Shown in pieces: positions 7,069-14,711 of a stretch of 64,000 nt of DNA. Source of the stretch: Alistipes sp. (GTDB lineage: Bacteria; Bacteroidota; Bacteroidia; Bacteroidales; Rikenellaceae); assembly GCA_017504265.1 (NCBI GenBank), contig JAFVRN010000006.1:27403-91402 (forward strand). The letters are read 5' to 3'. Both the position numbers and the translations under genes were made by a program. The notes beneath the pieces were generated by a model that saw nothing but the letters and a program-made list of their open reading frames with translations, was not told the origin of the DNA and did not search any database. Positions within the stretch are counted from its first letter, which is position 1; each line of letters starts with the position of its first letter.

Positions 7069-8769
7069 TTACTCAAAGTGCATCTGGATAGTCTCCTCAG
7101 TTGTGTTACCCTCCATATCGGTAACAGTCATTATGAAGTTGTGATCACCAGGACCAAGCATTGACAACAGACCGAGGAACTTCGATATATTCAAATTATC
7201 CTCAGAGATATATGTTTGCCCATAGACCGCATCTCCGGTGGGGAAGCCGAAATTGGTCAATGCACTAAAATAGGTCGTGTCGTTTACAAGGCTGAACTCA
7301 TCGGTCAATGGTGGGTCGAGACTTTCGAGCTCGGACTTTGTGAGTACTGACGACTCAATCTTAACCATAAAGTCCTTAATCTTCAACGGAGCAGTCACTC
7401 TAATCATACAGGTGTCGGTTAAAGGGTCGATAGTCTGCATCTGGCTGATATCGTAACCTACCCACTCGATAACAGGGGTTACTACACCGCCACCCACGCC
7501 ATACTTAACCATAAGTGTAGCGGTCGCTGTACGATTCTTGCTATCTACGGCTGTGATGGTGTAGGTGTGAGTACCCTCGAATGACTTCATAATATTTGCC
7601 TGCTTGCCAAACTGCAACTGAGCAGTAGTAGCATCGGCAGCAACCTTCGAGTAGCCCATAAGTGCCAATGCAGCATTACTCTTCGTAGTTGTGCAAAGAT
7701 CAATCTTCTTATCCACCATTGCCGAGTATGTAGATACAAACTCGGGGTTATCCGATGAAGCCTCTACCACAAGTGATGTAAGAGGGGCACTTGCCGTAAC
7801 ATCTACGTTGATGCTGCTCTTGAAGTTGCCGTTAGCATCGAACATCGAGTCGTTAAGCTCGTATACGTTGTTGAAATCGTGCTCGCCAAACGAGATTACA
7901 GGAGCACCGATATCATCCGGAATAATCTCCTCCATGGCCAAGTATGACGACGATGCGAACTCTACGTTCTCGTTGTATACCCACGTATCACAAACAATGC
8001 CAATGGTTGCGTTACCGTCAGATGCGTGCTGGATAACGATATTGATCTTACGCCACTGTGCCGGTTTAACGCCCGTAATCATATTTGTCATGGTGATCGG
8101 CTTACCGGCATTCTCACCCTCCTTATAATAGCACGTCAACGTAAGGTTAAGCGTTGTAGTCTCGGCATCATCGACAGGCAGGAAGTATCCTGCACGAGTC
8201 TCGGTCATAGCATATACCAACTCGGGAGTACCCGTAGATACGGTCATCGTTGTAAGAGCGGGATCGAGCTGATCGATGATATCGGCAGAATAAGATACGG
8301 TAACCTTGATGTTTACAAGCTTACATACAATCTCCTCGATTGTCACCGTCTCGCCACGTACGATAGTGAACTCCTCCTCGGCACCATATACAGGAGCCTC
8401 CCAAGCGGCCTTCTGACGCTCACCGAGCGAAAGTACCATACGGTAGTTGCCGGCTTCGAGTTCAAGCTTCTCTTTACGATTGCTATAAAGGAACTCATCC
8501 ACCTTATTCCATGCGTTGTCATCCTTCTGCTTAAATATCTCTACCTTAAAGTCGTCGATATTCACGGCACGTGTCGAAGATGCATCGCTGGCGATATTCT
8601 CGGTATCCTCCAATACCGACACCTCCATAGCACCAAGGGCAAGATAACCTACATTATCTACATCGATCGTGCCATCCTCGGGAGTATACACCACCTTATC
8701 CTTGTGGCACGCAGCAAGCGTAAGCACTGCGAGTGCTGCTACGCTTATCATTCTAAAAAGTGACTTCAT
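7069..8769 (-). CDS. DUF4493 lipoprotein, long form
   Basis: 566 residues; signal peptide and lipobox (TLAACHKD, Cys about 20). Residues 45-270 form a DUF4493-like domain (KVEIFKQKD, LEAGNYRMVLS, PVYGAEEEFTIV and EEIVCKLVN in the family's order). The remainder is beta-rich, with Ig-like stretches such as GTHTYTITAVDSKNRTATAT. It lies 27 bases downstream of the short DUF4493 gene and 29 bases upstream of the DUF4493-PCMD gene. The function of DUF4493 proteins is not known; the domain pattern resembles adhesin or fimbrial subunits, but that is inference. Confidence 0.8.
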   Translation of the reverse strand: MKSLFRMISVAALAVLTLAACHKDKVVYTPEDGTIDVDNVGYLALGAMEVSVLEDTENIASDASSTRAVNIDDFKVEIFKQKDDNAWNKVDEFLYSNRKEKLELEAGNYRMVLSLGERQKAAWEAPVYGAEEEFTIVRGETVTIEEIVCKLVNIKVTVSYSADIIDQLDPALTTMTVSTGTPELVYAMTETRAGYFLPVDDAETTTLNLTLTCYYKEGENAGKPITMTNMITGVKPAQWRKINIVIQHASDGNATIGIVCDTWVYNENVEFASSSYLAMEEIIPDDIGAPVISFGEHDFNNVYELNDSMFDANGNFKSSINVDVTASAPLTSLVVEASSDNPEFVSTYSAMVDKKIDLCTTTKSNAALALMGYSKVAADATTAQLQFGKQANIMKSFEGTHTYTITAVDSKNRTATATLMVKYGVGGGVVTPVIEWVGYDISQMQTIDPLTDTCMIRVTAPLKIKDFMVKIESSVLTKSELESLDPPLTDEFSLVNDTTYFSALTNFGFPTGDAVYGQTYISEDNLNISKFLGLLSMLGPGDHNFIMTVTDMEGNTTEETIQMHFE

Positions 8770-8796
8770 ATATCTATGTTTTTATTTTTTTACGCA

Positions 8797-9627
8797 CTAT
8801 TTGTTATCTATGTTGCCTGGTGCCCAAGGATTGAGCTCGCCTGCCAAGCCGTCAATGGTGACATCCTCTACTAATTTCTCGTTAAGAGTTATTTTGAGGG
8901 TTGCCTCACCTGCATTGTCCACATCCATTACGATGTTGTAGAGTGTACGGGCATTAACCGTCGTAAACTCCTTCTCGAAGCTTACCGTTGCGCCCTGCTC
9001 CACACCCGACTGGTTGGCCTGCTTTGTGGCAGTGCCCGATAGTGTGAACTTATTTGGAGCGATAAATATTGGCTGGCTCTGCGCCGTAACATCAAACTCA
9101 TTCTCCAAGGCTGTCGTAAGCTTCAAGCTGTGGCCGTTAGAGAAGTACGACTTGAAGGCCTCGGTAACCTCAACCTTCACCAAGGCGTTGAGGATACGGG
9201 TGTTGATAGTCACCTCGTTTAGCTGACGTGGCTTAACCTCGAAAGGCACCACCTCGCTTACCAACGCCACCATATCGTAGCCCTCGTTGTTCACATCACC
9301 GGTGCTTACCTGTGCGGTATAGTTACCACGAGGCAGATAAGTGCCATTGAACTCCTCTACCGAGGCATAGCTCTTGTCGTAAGCGTCAAGCGATACACCC
9401 TCGAAGCCTGTAAGGCCATCGATCACCAAGCTGAAATCTTTAAGCTCGGGCTTAGTGTAATCAATCTGTACCTCCTCGGCACGTGTCAGCTCGGTAGTTA
9501 CATCACCATCTGCCACACAGCTGATGGTAACCTCTCCACCCTCCTGCGCATCTACACCTGCACTCTCCTTGGCACACGATACCAAGCAAAGAGCTGCAAG
9601 CGATGCAATAGTAAATAGTTTTTTCAT
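8797..9627 (-). CDS. DUF4493 lipoprotein, short form
   Basis: 276 residues with a lipobox (CLVSCAKE, Cys about 18). Nearly the whole mature protein is one DUF4493-like domain: DFSLVIDG, a LPRGNYTAQVSTG segment, a VPFEVKPRQ segment, and then INTRILNALVKVEV. It is much shorter than the next two DUF4493 proteins in the operon and lacks their C-terminal Ig or PCMD parts. The start is supported by the lipoprotein signal right after the ATG. Confidence 0.8.
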   Translation of the reverse strand: MKKLFTIASLAALCLVSCAKESAGVDAQEGGEVTISCVADGDVTTELTRAEEVQIDYTKPELKDFSLVIDGLTGFEGVSLDAYDKSYASVEEFNGTYLPRGNYTAQVSTGDVNNEGYDMVALVSEVVPFEVKPRQLNEVTINTRILNALVKVEVTEAFKSYFSNGHSLKLTTALENEFDVTAQSQPIFIAPNKFTLSGTATKQANQSGVEQGATVSFEKEFTTVNARTLYNIVMDVDNAGEATLKITLNEKLVEDVTIDGLAGELNPWAPGNIDNK

Positions 9628-9667
9628 AGCTTATTGTTTATTTATCATTATTATTATTCCAAGATAA

Positions 9668-11512
9668 TTACTTAACAATCTGCACTCTGATATTGTCCAA
9701 ATATAGGTAGTAATGTGCATTATTAGACCAAAACCACGATGTTTGCAAACAACAAGGGACCCAGCAGAAACGTGAAGCCGACGTACACCTATCAGCCGTA
9801 AAACTATAAGTAGGGAAGCTACTAGCAAAACTATTATCGCCATAGTTTGCAGATAATGTTCCCGTTTTCAAACACACCTCCTGAAACAAACTAGGTATAC
9901 GAGTATCATCATTGTCAACATTTCCAAATGCTTTGGTATCCACCTTTCCATCTATGGCAGATTCATCAGATTGAATATGCGTTCCGGCCATTAAGTACAT
10001 ACCATTATCGCTGCTGTATCCAGAATTAACATATGCACCCATATCGAACATTACTTTCAACTTCACCTCAGCATCGGCCTTTAATCCATATCGACCCATA
10101 GAGGGGGTATCCAAACGTCCGCTAGAGCGAGTTACACCTGATGTACTTTGGTGTCTTACATTAACGCGTACCGATTGACCTGCAACACCTTTAATGTGAG
10201 CTCCATTCCAACCGTCTACCGGCAAATAATCATTCAACAGATGACCCGCAGCTTCCATCAAATTCGAAACACGTTCATCATTATACTCAAAAGTAGGATT
10301 GAGCTGTGAAAAGTTCTCATATAAAAGATATGGTACATTCATCCATCGTGTATGCTCCGTATAGGCTGTGACATCGCCTAAGTTGATAGTAGTCTCAACA
10401 ACAGCATGCTCCGAATCGAATACTACACGCCAATTGCTATTATCATACACATTGGCATCAAACTCACCCTCGTAATCAACCGTATACTTATTGTTGGCAT
10501 TACGCTGGAATTGTCCCATATGCGTACCAGTCGAAGAGTAGATATCAAAGTAGTTGAAATCCTCGCCCAAATTATTCTGGTCGATAGAGAAATGAACAGC
10601 TGTATAGTAAGGATATATCTCTGGCACAGACATAGTTATGGGCGTTACGTGACCTCGCTCCATGTTAATATCGCGCTGATAGCTTACCTCGTTTGAACGA
10701 CGACGCTCACCACGCACATAATATCTTATATTGTCTGTGCTGGTCACACTGCCAGGGAGTACAAATACCCAGATTGTATCTCCGATATTAAAACCTGCCT
10801 CGCTCTCAACCGTAATCGTATTCGACGTATTTGTGTAGATAGGCATAGAATCAGGATCGGTAACGTCGAATGTGATATCACCTGCAACAGGCACAGGGAA
10901 TGTCATCGTGATACTACGAATCTTATTGCCATCGAGATTATTACCATTAGGCACAGTAATCTTCAAGGCGTGCATCTGGTGCATAAACGAGGTGTTAAGC
11001 TCGGTCTGTCCGAAGTAGGTTAGCGACAACTCCTCCTTGACAGGACGTGCTACCATAATATCGTAGCCACCCTCATACTTACCACTCTGCACAGCAGGCA
11101 GATTGTAGGTAACCTCCGTACCGTTTACCGAGTTGGGCAGTGGCGAACATAGATAGTAGTTGTAGCGCTGCATCTCGTAGTTATCCACTGGTGGCAGATC
11201 GGCTATCTTTGCCGAGAAGACGGCCTTGTCGTAGGTCGGAGAGAAGTGGCGCAACATAAACGTAGCGTTCTCAACAACAAAGTTGCCGGCATCGTCGCTC
11301 TTCTCTGCCCACAAAGCGATTTTATCACCCACGACCCAATTGGTGGTCTTACCATCGGCACCTATCATCGTACGTGTCGAGGCCACGGGGATTGCAAGTT
11401 CCACCTCCTGCTCGCGGTCTTGCTGCACCAATGGCTCGTCATGCATCTTGCTACACGAGGCAACCAATGCAACAGCAACTATTGAGGGGAGAATTTTGCT
11501 GATAATGTTCAT
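9668..11512 (-). CDS. Fimbrillin-like (Mfa-type) lipoprotein, first gene of the operon
   Basis: 614 residues; signal peptide with lipobox (LVASCSKM, Cys about 20). The N-terminal 280 residues have the fimbrillin-family pattern: a TRTMIGADGKTTNWVVGDKI opening, a Y-L-SPLP motif, a MHALKITVP strand and a GDIWVFVLPG-like strand. The C-terminal half is beta-rich and ends in a YLDNIRVQIVK strand that resembles the last strand of the PCMD proteins downstream. Fimbrillin-family lipoproteins are exported, cleaved by an Arg-protease and polymerised as fimbriae in related species; whether this one polymerises is not known. It heads the operon, with a -7-like box at 11555-11562. Confidence 0.75.
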   Translation of the reverse strand: MNIISKILPSIVAVALVASCSKMHDEPLVQQDREQEVELAIPVASTRTMIGADGKTTNWVVGDKIALWAEKSDDAGNFVVENATFMLRHFSPTYDKAVFSAKIADLPPVDNYEMQRYNYYLCSPLPNSVNGTEVTYNLPAVQSGKYEGGYDIMVARPVKEELSLTYFGQTELNTSFMHQMHALKITVPNGNNLDGNKIRSITMTFPVPVAGDITFDVTDPDSMPIYTNTSNTITVESEAGFNIGDTIWVFVLPGSVTSTDNIRYYVRGERRRSNEVSYQRDINMERGHVTPITMSVPEIYPYYTAVHFSIDQNNLGEDFNYFDIYSSTGTHMGQFQRNANNKYTVDYEGEFDANVYDNSNWRVVFDSEHAVVETTINLGDVTAYTEHTRWMNVPYLLYENFSQLNPTFEYNDERVSNLMEAAGHLLNDYLPVDGWNGAHIKGVAGQSVRVNVRHQSTSGVTRSSGRLDTPSMGRYGLKADAEVKLKVMFDMGAYVNSGYSSDNGMYLMAGTHIQSDESAIDGKVDTKAFGNVDNDDTRIPSLFQEVCLKTGTLSANYGDNSFASSFPTYSFTADRCTSASRFCWVPCCLQTSWFWSNNAHYYLYLDNIRVQIVK

Positions 11513-11554
11513 AAAACTATAAATTATTTAATACCTATTTTCAATAAATATTCG

Positions 11555-11562
11555 CAAAGTTA
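11555..11562 (-). promoter_or_regulatory. -7-like box upstream of the fimbrillin/DUF4493/PCMD operon
   Basis: TAACTTTG on the minus strand fits TAnnTTTG and lies 43 bases upstream of the first ATG of the operon (11512). No convincing -33 TTG is found at 19-20 bases, so this is a weak call; a dedicated sigma factor or activator is possible. Confidence 0.35.
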
Positions 11563-11622
11563 TGGTAAAGTTACCCATTGAAAAAATAAATTCAACGAAT
11601 ACCCCCTTTTATATAACATAAA

Positions 11623-11645
11623 GTGAGAGCCTTAACAGCCCTCAC
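11623..11645 (-). terminator. Terminator of the MazG-like gene
   Basis: On the minus strand GTGAGGGC and GCTCTCAC form an 8-bp stem (one G-U pair) with a 7-base loop, followed by a T-rich tail. It lies about 100 bases after the pyrophosphohydrolase gene and before the fimbrillin operon. Confidence 0.5.
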
Positions 11646-11744
11646 TCCTATTCTGCAACAGAGAGTATGCAGCGTATGCCTGTCACACCAACCCTTGCAA
11701 CATATTTTGTCGCAAACGATAATCTATTAGCGACACTGAATGAA

Positions 11745-12146
11745 CTATTTAGCACACTTCGATGCTATGACACGGTCGATATATGCCTTGATCTTTGGCG
11801 CAGGATCTTCCCACCCCTCAGGCTTGATAACCTTGCCATCCTTGGGGTTGTAATGGGGTTTACCATCAGGCCACAATTTGGCCATATTTGCCTGTTGAAC
11901 GATATCGAATAGTTCGTCTGCCTCCAAACCCATCTCGACCATTGTGCCGAGGGCGAAGTACATAAGGTCGATCATAGCATCTGCCTGCTCGTAGATGTCC
12001 TCGGCGATAAGAAATTCGGCAACCTCCTCCTGCATCCACTTAGCACGCGACAACGCACGCTTCTTATCTATCATCACAGGGCTTTCAGCCACAGGATGAC
12101 CAAACTTTTCGTGAAACTCACGAACATCATTCCACTCCTTTTTCAT
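11745..12146 (-). CDS. MazG-like/PRA-PH family nucleotide pyrophosphohydrolase
   Basis: 133 residues when started at the ATG at 12146 (MKKEWNDVREF); the frame stays open upstream to 12461 but that part overlaps engB and the divergent promoters and is unlikely to be translated. All-alpha NTP pyrophosphohydrolase signature: EEVAEF around residue 40 and EQADAMID about 10 residues later provide the E-x-x-E ... E-x-x-D metal site. The family cleaves the alpha-beta bond of (d)NTPs or related compounds such as phosphoribosyl-ATP; the actual substrate is not predictable. A conserved tail (W-P-DGKPHYN, KVIKPEGWE) is shared, as I recall, with Bacteroidetes homologues. Confidence 0.8.
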   Translation of the reverse strand: MKKEWNDVREFHEKFGHPVAESPVMIDKKRALSRAKWMQEEVAEFLIAEDIYEQADAMIDLMYFALGTMVEMGLEADELFDIVQQANMAKLWPDGKPHYNPKDGKVIKPEGWEDPAPKIKAYIDRVIASKCAK

Positions 12147-12182
12147 AATTATTGTATGGTTATTAGCATCGATATAACGTTG

Positions 12183-12212
12183 CAAAGATACGAAATTTAC
12201 GACATTGCACAA
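12183..12212 (-). promoter_or_regulatory. Promoter of the MazG-like gene
   Basis: Minus-strand TATCTTTG (12183-12190) with TTG (12210-12212) 19 bases upstream, about 37 bases before the ATG at 12146. It is back to back with the engB promoter region. Confidence 0.6.
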
Positions 12213-12232
12213 CGACATATCGACAAAATCGT

Positions 12233-12240
12233 TATCTTTG
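12233..12240 (+). promoter_or_regulatory. -7 box upstream of engB
   Basis: TATCTTTG matches TAnnTTTG and ends 18 bases before the chosen ATG (12259). The nearest upstream TTG (12205-12207) is 25 bases away, longer than usual, so only the -7 element is firm. It also argues against starting engB at the in-frame ATG at 12205, which would lie upstream of the promoter. Confidence 0.5.
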
Positions 12241-12258
12241 CCCAAAATAACGACACGA

Positions 12259-12861
12259 ATGGCAATAACAATAAAAGCAAAATTCAAGTGTAGCTCGGAG
12301 CGCATATCGCAAGTACCGAAGGACGACCTCAAAGATATAGCCTTTATCGGGCGCAGCAATGTAGGTAAGTCATCGCTGGTAAATATGCTCACCGGCATCA
12401 AAGGCTTGGCAAAGGTGTCGGGCACACCGGGCAAGACACGCCTGATAAACCACTTCCTCATAAACGACAGCTGGTATCTGGTAGACCTACCCGGCTATGG
12501 CTATGCGCGTGTATCGAAGAGTACGCGTGGCGAGTTCTCGAAACTAATCACCGACTATGTTCTCAAATGCGAGAAGATGCACTACCTCTTCGTGCTTGTC
12601 GATTCGCGCCTCGAACCGCAAAAGATAGACCTTCGCTTCATCGAACTGCTTGGCGAGAATGGCATCCCCTTTGGCATCATCTTCACCAAAGCCGATAAGC
12701 TATCACAGGCACAGCTCAACCGCAACATAACAGCCTACAAACGAACACTATCCGAGCAGTGGGAGGAGCTACCGCCGATGCTCATATCGTCGAGCGAAAA
12801 GGGACAGGGACGCGAGGATATACTCTCATTCATTGAGGAGTGCCTGGCAAATAATTTATAA
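12259..12861 (+). CDS. engB: Ribosome biogenesis GTP-binding protein YihA/EngB
   Basis: 200 residues from the ATG at 12259 (MAITIKAKF). TRAFAC-class GTPase with G1 GRSNVGKSS, G3 DLPGYG, G4 TKAD and G5 SSEKGQG all in place, and the usual EngB length (about 200). EngB/YihA is an essential GTPase linked to assembly of the large ribosomal subunit in other bacteria. The frame extends 18 codons further upstream to 12205, but that stretch holds the promoter and does not look like EngB. Transcribed divergently from the pyrophosphohydrolase gene. Confidence 0.92.
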   Translation: MAITIKAKFKCSSERISQVPKDDLKDIAFIGRSNVGKSSLVNMLTGIKGLAKVSGTPGKTRLINHFLINDSWYLVDLPGYGYARVSKSTRGEFSKLITDYVLKCEKMHYLFVLVDSRLEPQKIDLRFIELLGENGIPFGIIFTKADKLSQAQLNRNITAYKRTLSEQWEELPPMLISSSEKGQGREDILSFIEECLANNL

Positions 12862-12877
12862 AATACGTGCAAAAAAG

Positions 12878-12908
12878 TTGCTATTTCGGCTTATTTGCTT
12901 TACTTTTG
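12878..12908 (+). promoter_or_regulatory. Promoter of prs
   Basis: TTG (12878-12880), 20-base spacer, TACTTTTG (12901-12908): a full match to the Bacteroidetes housekeeping promoter, with a predicted leader of roughly 33 bases before the ATG at 12945. Confidence 0.7.
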
Positions 12909-12944
12909 TATAAAAGTTACAAACCTATACTTTAATAAAATATT

Positions 12945-13886
12945 ATGGCGATTCACAAAATCAAATTCTTCGCAGGTCGAGGCTCTCGCTACCTCGCCGA
13001 GAAGATTGCCGCCGAGTATGGCATCAAGCTTGGCGACTCTGACGTGTTGCAGTTCAGCGACGGTGAGTTTCAGCCCTGCTTCCACGAGTCTATTCGTGGC
13101 TGCACGGTATTTATCATTCAATCTACTTTTCCACCTTCGGACAACCTAATGGAGCTTCTTATGATGGCTGACGCTGCACGTCGTGCCTCGGCTCATCAGG
13201 TTATTGCCGTTATCCCCTACTTCGGCTGGGCCCGTCAGGATCGTAAGGATCGCCCACGCGTGCCTATCACCGCACGTCTTGTTGCCAATATGCTTATCGC
13301 AGCAGGTGTTCAGCGTGTGATGACTATGGATCTTCACGCCGACCAGATTCAGGGCTTCTTCGACCTGCCTATGGATGCTCTCTACGCATCGGGTATCTTT
13401 GTGCCATACATCCAGAAGCTCAACATCCCCGATCTGTCTATCGCCTCACCCGATATGGGCGGTGCTAAGCGTGCCTCATCATATGCAAAGCACTTCCAGG
13501 CACCTATCATCATCTCACATAAGGAGCGTGCTAAGGCCAATGTTGTCGGCTCTATGACTGCTATCGGTGAGGTTGAGGGTCGCAATGTCATCATCGTAGA
13601 CGATATGATTGATACCGCAGGTACTATCTGTATGGCTGCCAATATGCTTATGGAGAGAGGTGCTAAGAGCGTGCGTGCTGCCGTTACCCACCCTGTGCTT
13701 TCGGGTAAGGCCTACGACCGTATCAATGAGAGTGCTATCCAGGAGGTCATCACCACCGATACTATTCCATTGAAGGAGGGCGAGGATCTCTCTAAGTTTA
13801 CGGTTTTGAGCGTTGCTCCGATCTTCGCAGATGTCATCGAGCGTGTTCACAACTATAAGTCTATCTCGTCGATTTTCTATCGTTAA
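12945..13886 (+). CDS. prs: Ribose-phosphate pyrophosphokinase (PRPP synthetase)
   Basis: 313 residues, the normal bacterial length. It makes 5-phosphoribosyl-1-diphosphate from ribose 5-phosphate and ATP in the cytoplasm, feeding purine, pyrimidine, His, Trp and NAD synthesis. Visible signatures: FSDGEFQP near residue 40, the RQDRKDRPR loop near residue 95, MDLHADQIQGFF (metal-binding His), and the PRPP loop VDDMIDTAGT near residue 220. Codon use favours CGT, GGT and GCT, as in highly expressed genes. It has its own promoter and a strong downstream terminator, so it is monocistronic. Confidence 0.97.
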   Translation: MAIHKIKFFAGRGSRYLAEKIAAEYGIKLGDSDVLQFSDGEFQPCFHESIRGCTVFIIQSTFPPSDNLMELLMMADAARRASAHQVIAVIPYFGWARQDRKDRPRVPITARLVANMLIAAGVQRVMTMDLHADQIQGFFDLPMDALYASGIFVPYIQKLNIPDLSIASPDMGGAKRASSYAKHFQAPIIISHKERAKANVVGSMTAIGEVEGRNVIIVDDMIDTAGTICMAANMLMERGAKSVRAAVTHPVLSGKAYDRINESAIQEVITTDTIPLKEGEDLSKFTVLSVAPIFADVIERVHNYKSISSIFYR

Positions 13887-13907
13887 TCTATCGAGAAGCT
13901 ATATCGA

Positions 13908-13952
13908 GGAGGGGGCGACTAATCCGTATTAGTCATCCCCTCCTTCTTTTTT
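13908..13952 (+). terminator. Terminator of prs
   Basis: A 16-base arm starting GGAGGGGG (13908) pairs with its partner ending CCCCTCC (13943), with two non-Watson-Crick positions and a 4-base loop, followed by CTTTTTT. A run of nine G (13954-13962) follows directly. Confidence 0.8.
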
Positions 13953-14143
13953 AGGGGGGGGGATGGAGCAAATGGCGCAGATAACGTCTATCACAACAGG
14001 TGAGCTAAACGGACTTTTTATTCAGCCTACTGTAGATTCACACACATTCGTGAAGCACAAAAAAATTACTCGCGTAATAAATTATATATCAACCTGATAG
14101 ACCAAGATGCCGGCTGCAAATATCACATATATCTCAAAAAATA
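13953..14143. other. Intergenic region between prs and the initiator tRNA
   Basis: Holds a G9 homopolymer at 13954-13962 and otherwise AT-rich sequence without a supported gene. A small frame running antisense through the tRNA (14312 to 14082) is a shadow and is not called. Confidence 0.5.
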
Positions 14144-14175
14144 TTTGCGTATAAAGAATATTTGTATTATCTTTG
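14144..14175 (+). promoter_or_regulatory. Promoter of the tRNA gene
   Basis: TTTG (14144-14147), 20-base spacer, TATCTTTG (14168-14175): a perfect match to the -33/-7 consensus, 47 bases upstream of the tRNA 5' end. Confidence 0.75.
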
Positions 14176-14222
14176 CAGTCGCAAATATAGGAAAATAGGT
14201 CGCAGACCATTTGACGATACAT

Positions 14223-14298
14223 CGCGGGGTAGAGCAGTTGGCAGCTCGTCGGGCTCATAACCCGGAGGTCGGAGGTTCGAGTCCTCCCCCCGCTACCA
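14223..14298 (+). tRNA. Initiator tRNA-fMet (CAU)
   Basis: A 76-base cloverleaf with encoded CCA. Acceptor CGCGGGG pairs with CCCCGCT leaving the 1-72 pair unpaired (C-T), and the anticodon stem has three consecutive G-C pairs (GGG/CCC) next to the CTCATAA loop; both are hallmarks of bacterial initiator tRNA. D arm GAGC/GCTC and T arm GGAGG/CCTCC (loop TTCGAGT) are intact. Very similar to the E. coli initiator tRNA in the acceptor and anticodon arms. Confidence 0.95.
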
Positions 14299-14350
14299 TA
14301 GAGGAAATCCAAATCGGATTTCCTCTTTTTTTATGGTAGCAGGGGGAGGA
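14282..14350. repeat. Inverted copy of the tRNA 3' end around the terminator
   Basis: The last 17 bases of the tRNA plus two more (14282-14300) reappear inverted at 14332-14350 with one mismatch. Between them sits the terminator hairpin, so the whole forms a nested 19-bp outer stem plus a 10-bp inner stem. Confidence 0.85.
14301..14332 (+). terminator. Terminator of the tRNA gene
   Basis: GAGGAAATCC (14301-14310) and GGATTTCCTC (14316-14325) form a perfect 10-bp stem with a 5-base loop followed by seven T. Confidence 0.9.
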
Positions 14351-14441
14351 CTGATGTCCTCAGTTATATATACAATCTACCCAAACCCTCCTTTGAAAAG
14401 GAGGGCTTATGGCAAGACTTTGTCTTGCATTGCTTCGCAAT
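14346..14441. repeat. Cluster of four small perfect hairpins
   Basis: In 96 bases: GAGGAC/GTCCTC (14346-14361), CCCTCCTT/AAGGAGGG (14386-14405), GCAAGAC/GTCTTGC (14412-14428) and ATTGC/GCAAT (14429-14441), each with a 3-4 base loop. The remaining bases to 14711 are AT-rich and noncoding, leading into the SusC promoter region. Confidence 0.7.
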
Positions 14442-14672
14442 ATTTGGCTTATTGGTCAAAATAGTAGATAAATTCAGGGCGGTCCTCGTTTATTGGGCAA
14501 ATACCAATCCTGCATTTTTTTTGCCAATTCACATCTATTTATCTCCATTTTAACCCCAAATCATCACTTAAAATAACCATATTGCACTAAATGTCAAAGC
14601 ATAAATATGCAACAAATTTCGTAATTTGTAGACAAATTATAATACACTATTAAATATTTCGAAAATTTTGCA

Positions 14673-14680
14673 TATATTTG
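14673..14680 (+). promoter_or_regulatory. -7-like box upstream of the first SusC gene
   Basis: TATATTTG fits TAnnTTTG and lies 32 bases before the ATG at 14712, but no TTG is found at the usual -33 spacing. The absence of a -33 element may mean a regulated promoter. Confidence 0.4.
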
Positions 14681-14711
14681 CATATTAACACACGCAATAA
14701 ACACATTTCTA

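Noticed and set aside
8026-8763. 246-codon plus-strand frame antisense to a DUF4493 gene
   Set aside because: Shadow of the real minus-strand gene; Cys/His-rich composition without a family.
12205-12258. Longer engB start adding 18 residues
   Set aside because: It would place the start upstream of the -7 box (12233-12240) and the extra residues do not resemble EngB.
12147-12461. Longer start for the MazG-like protein reaching to 12461
   Set aside because: This would run antisense through engB and both promoters; the ATG at 12146 gives the expected family length.
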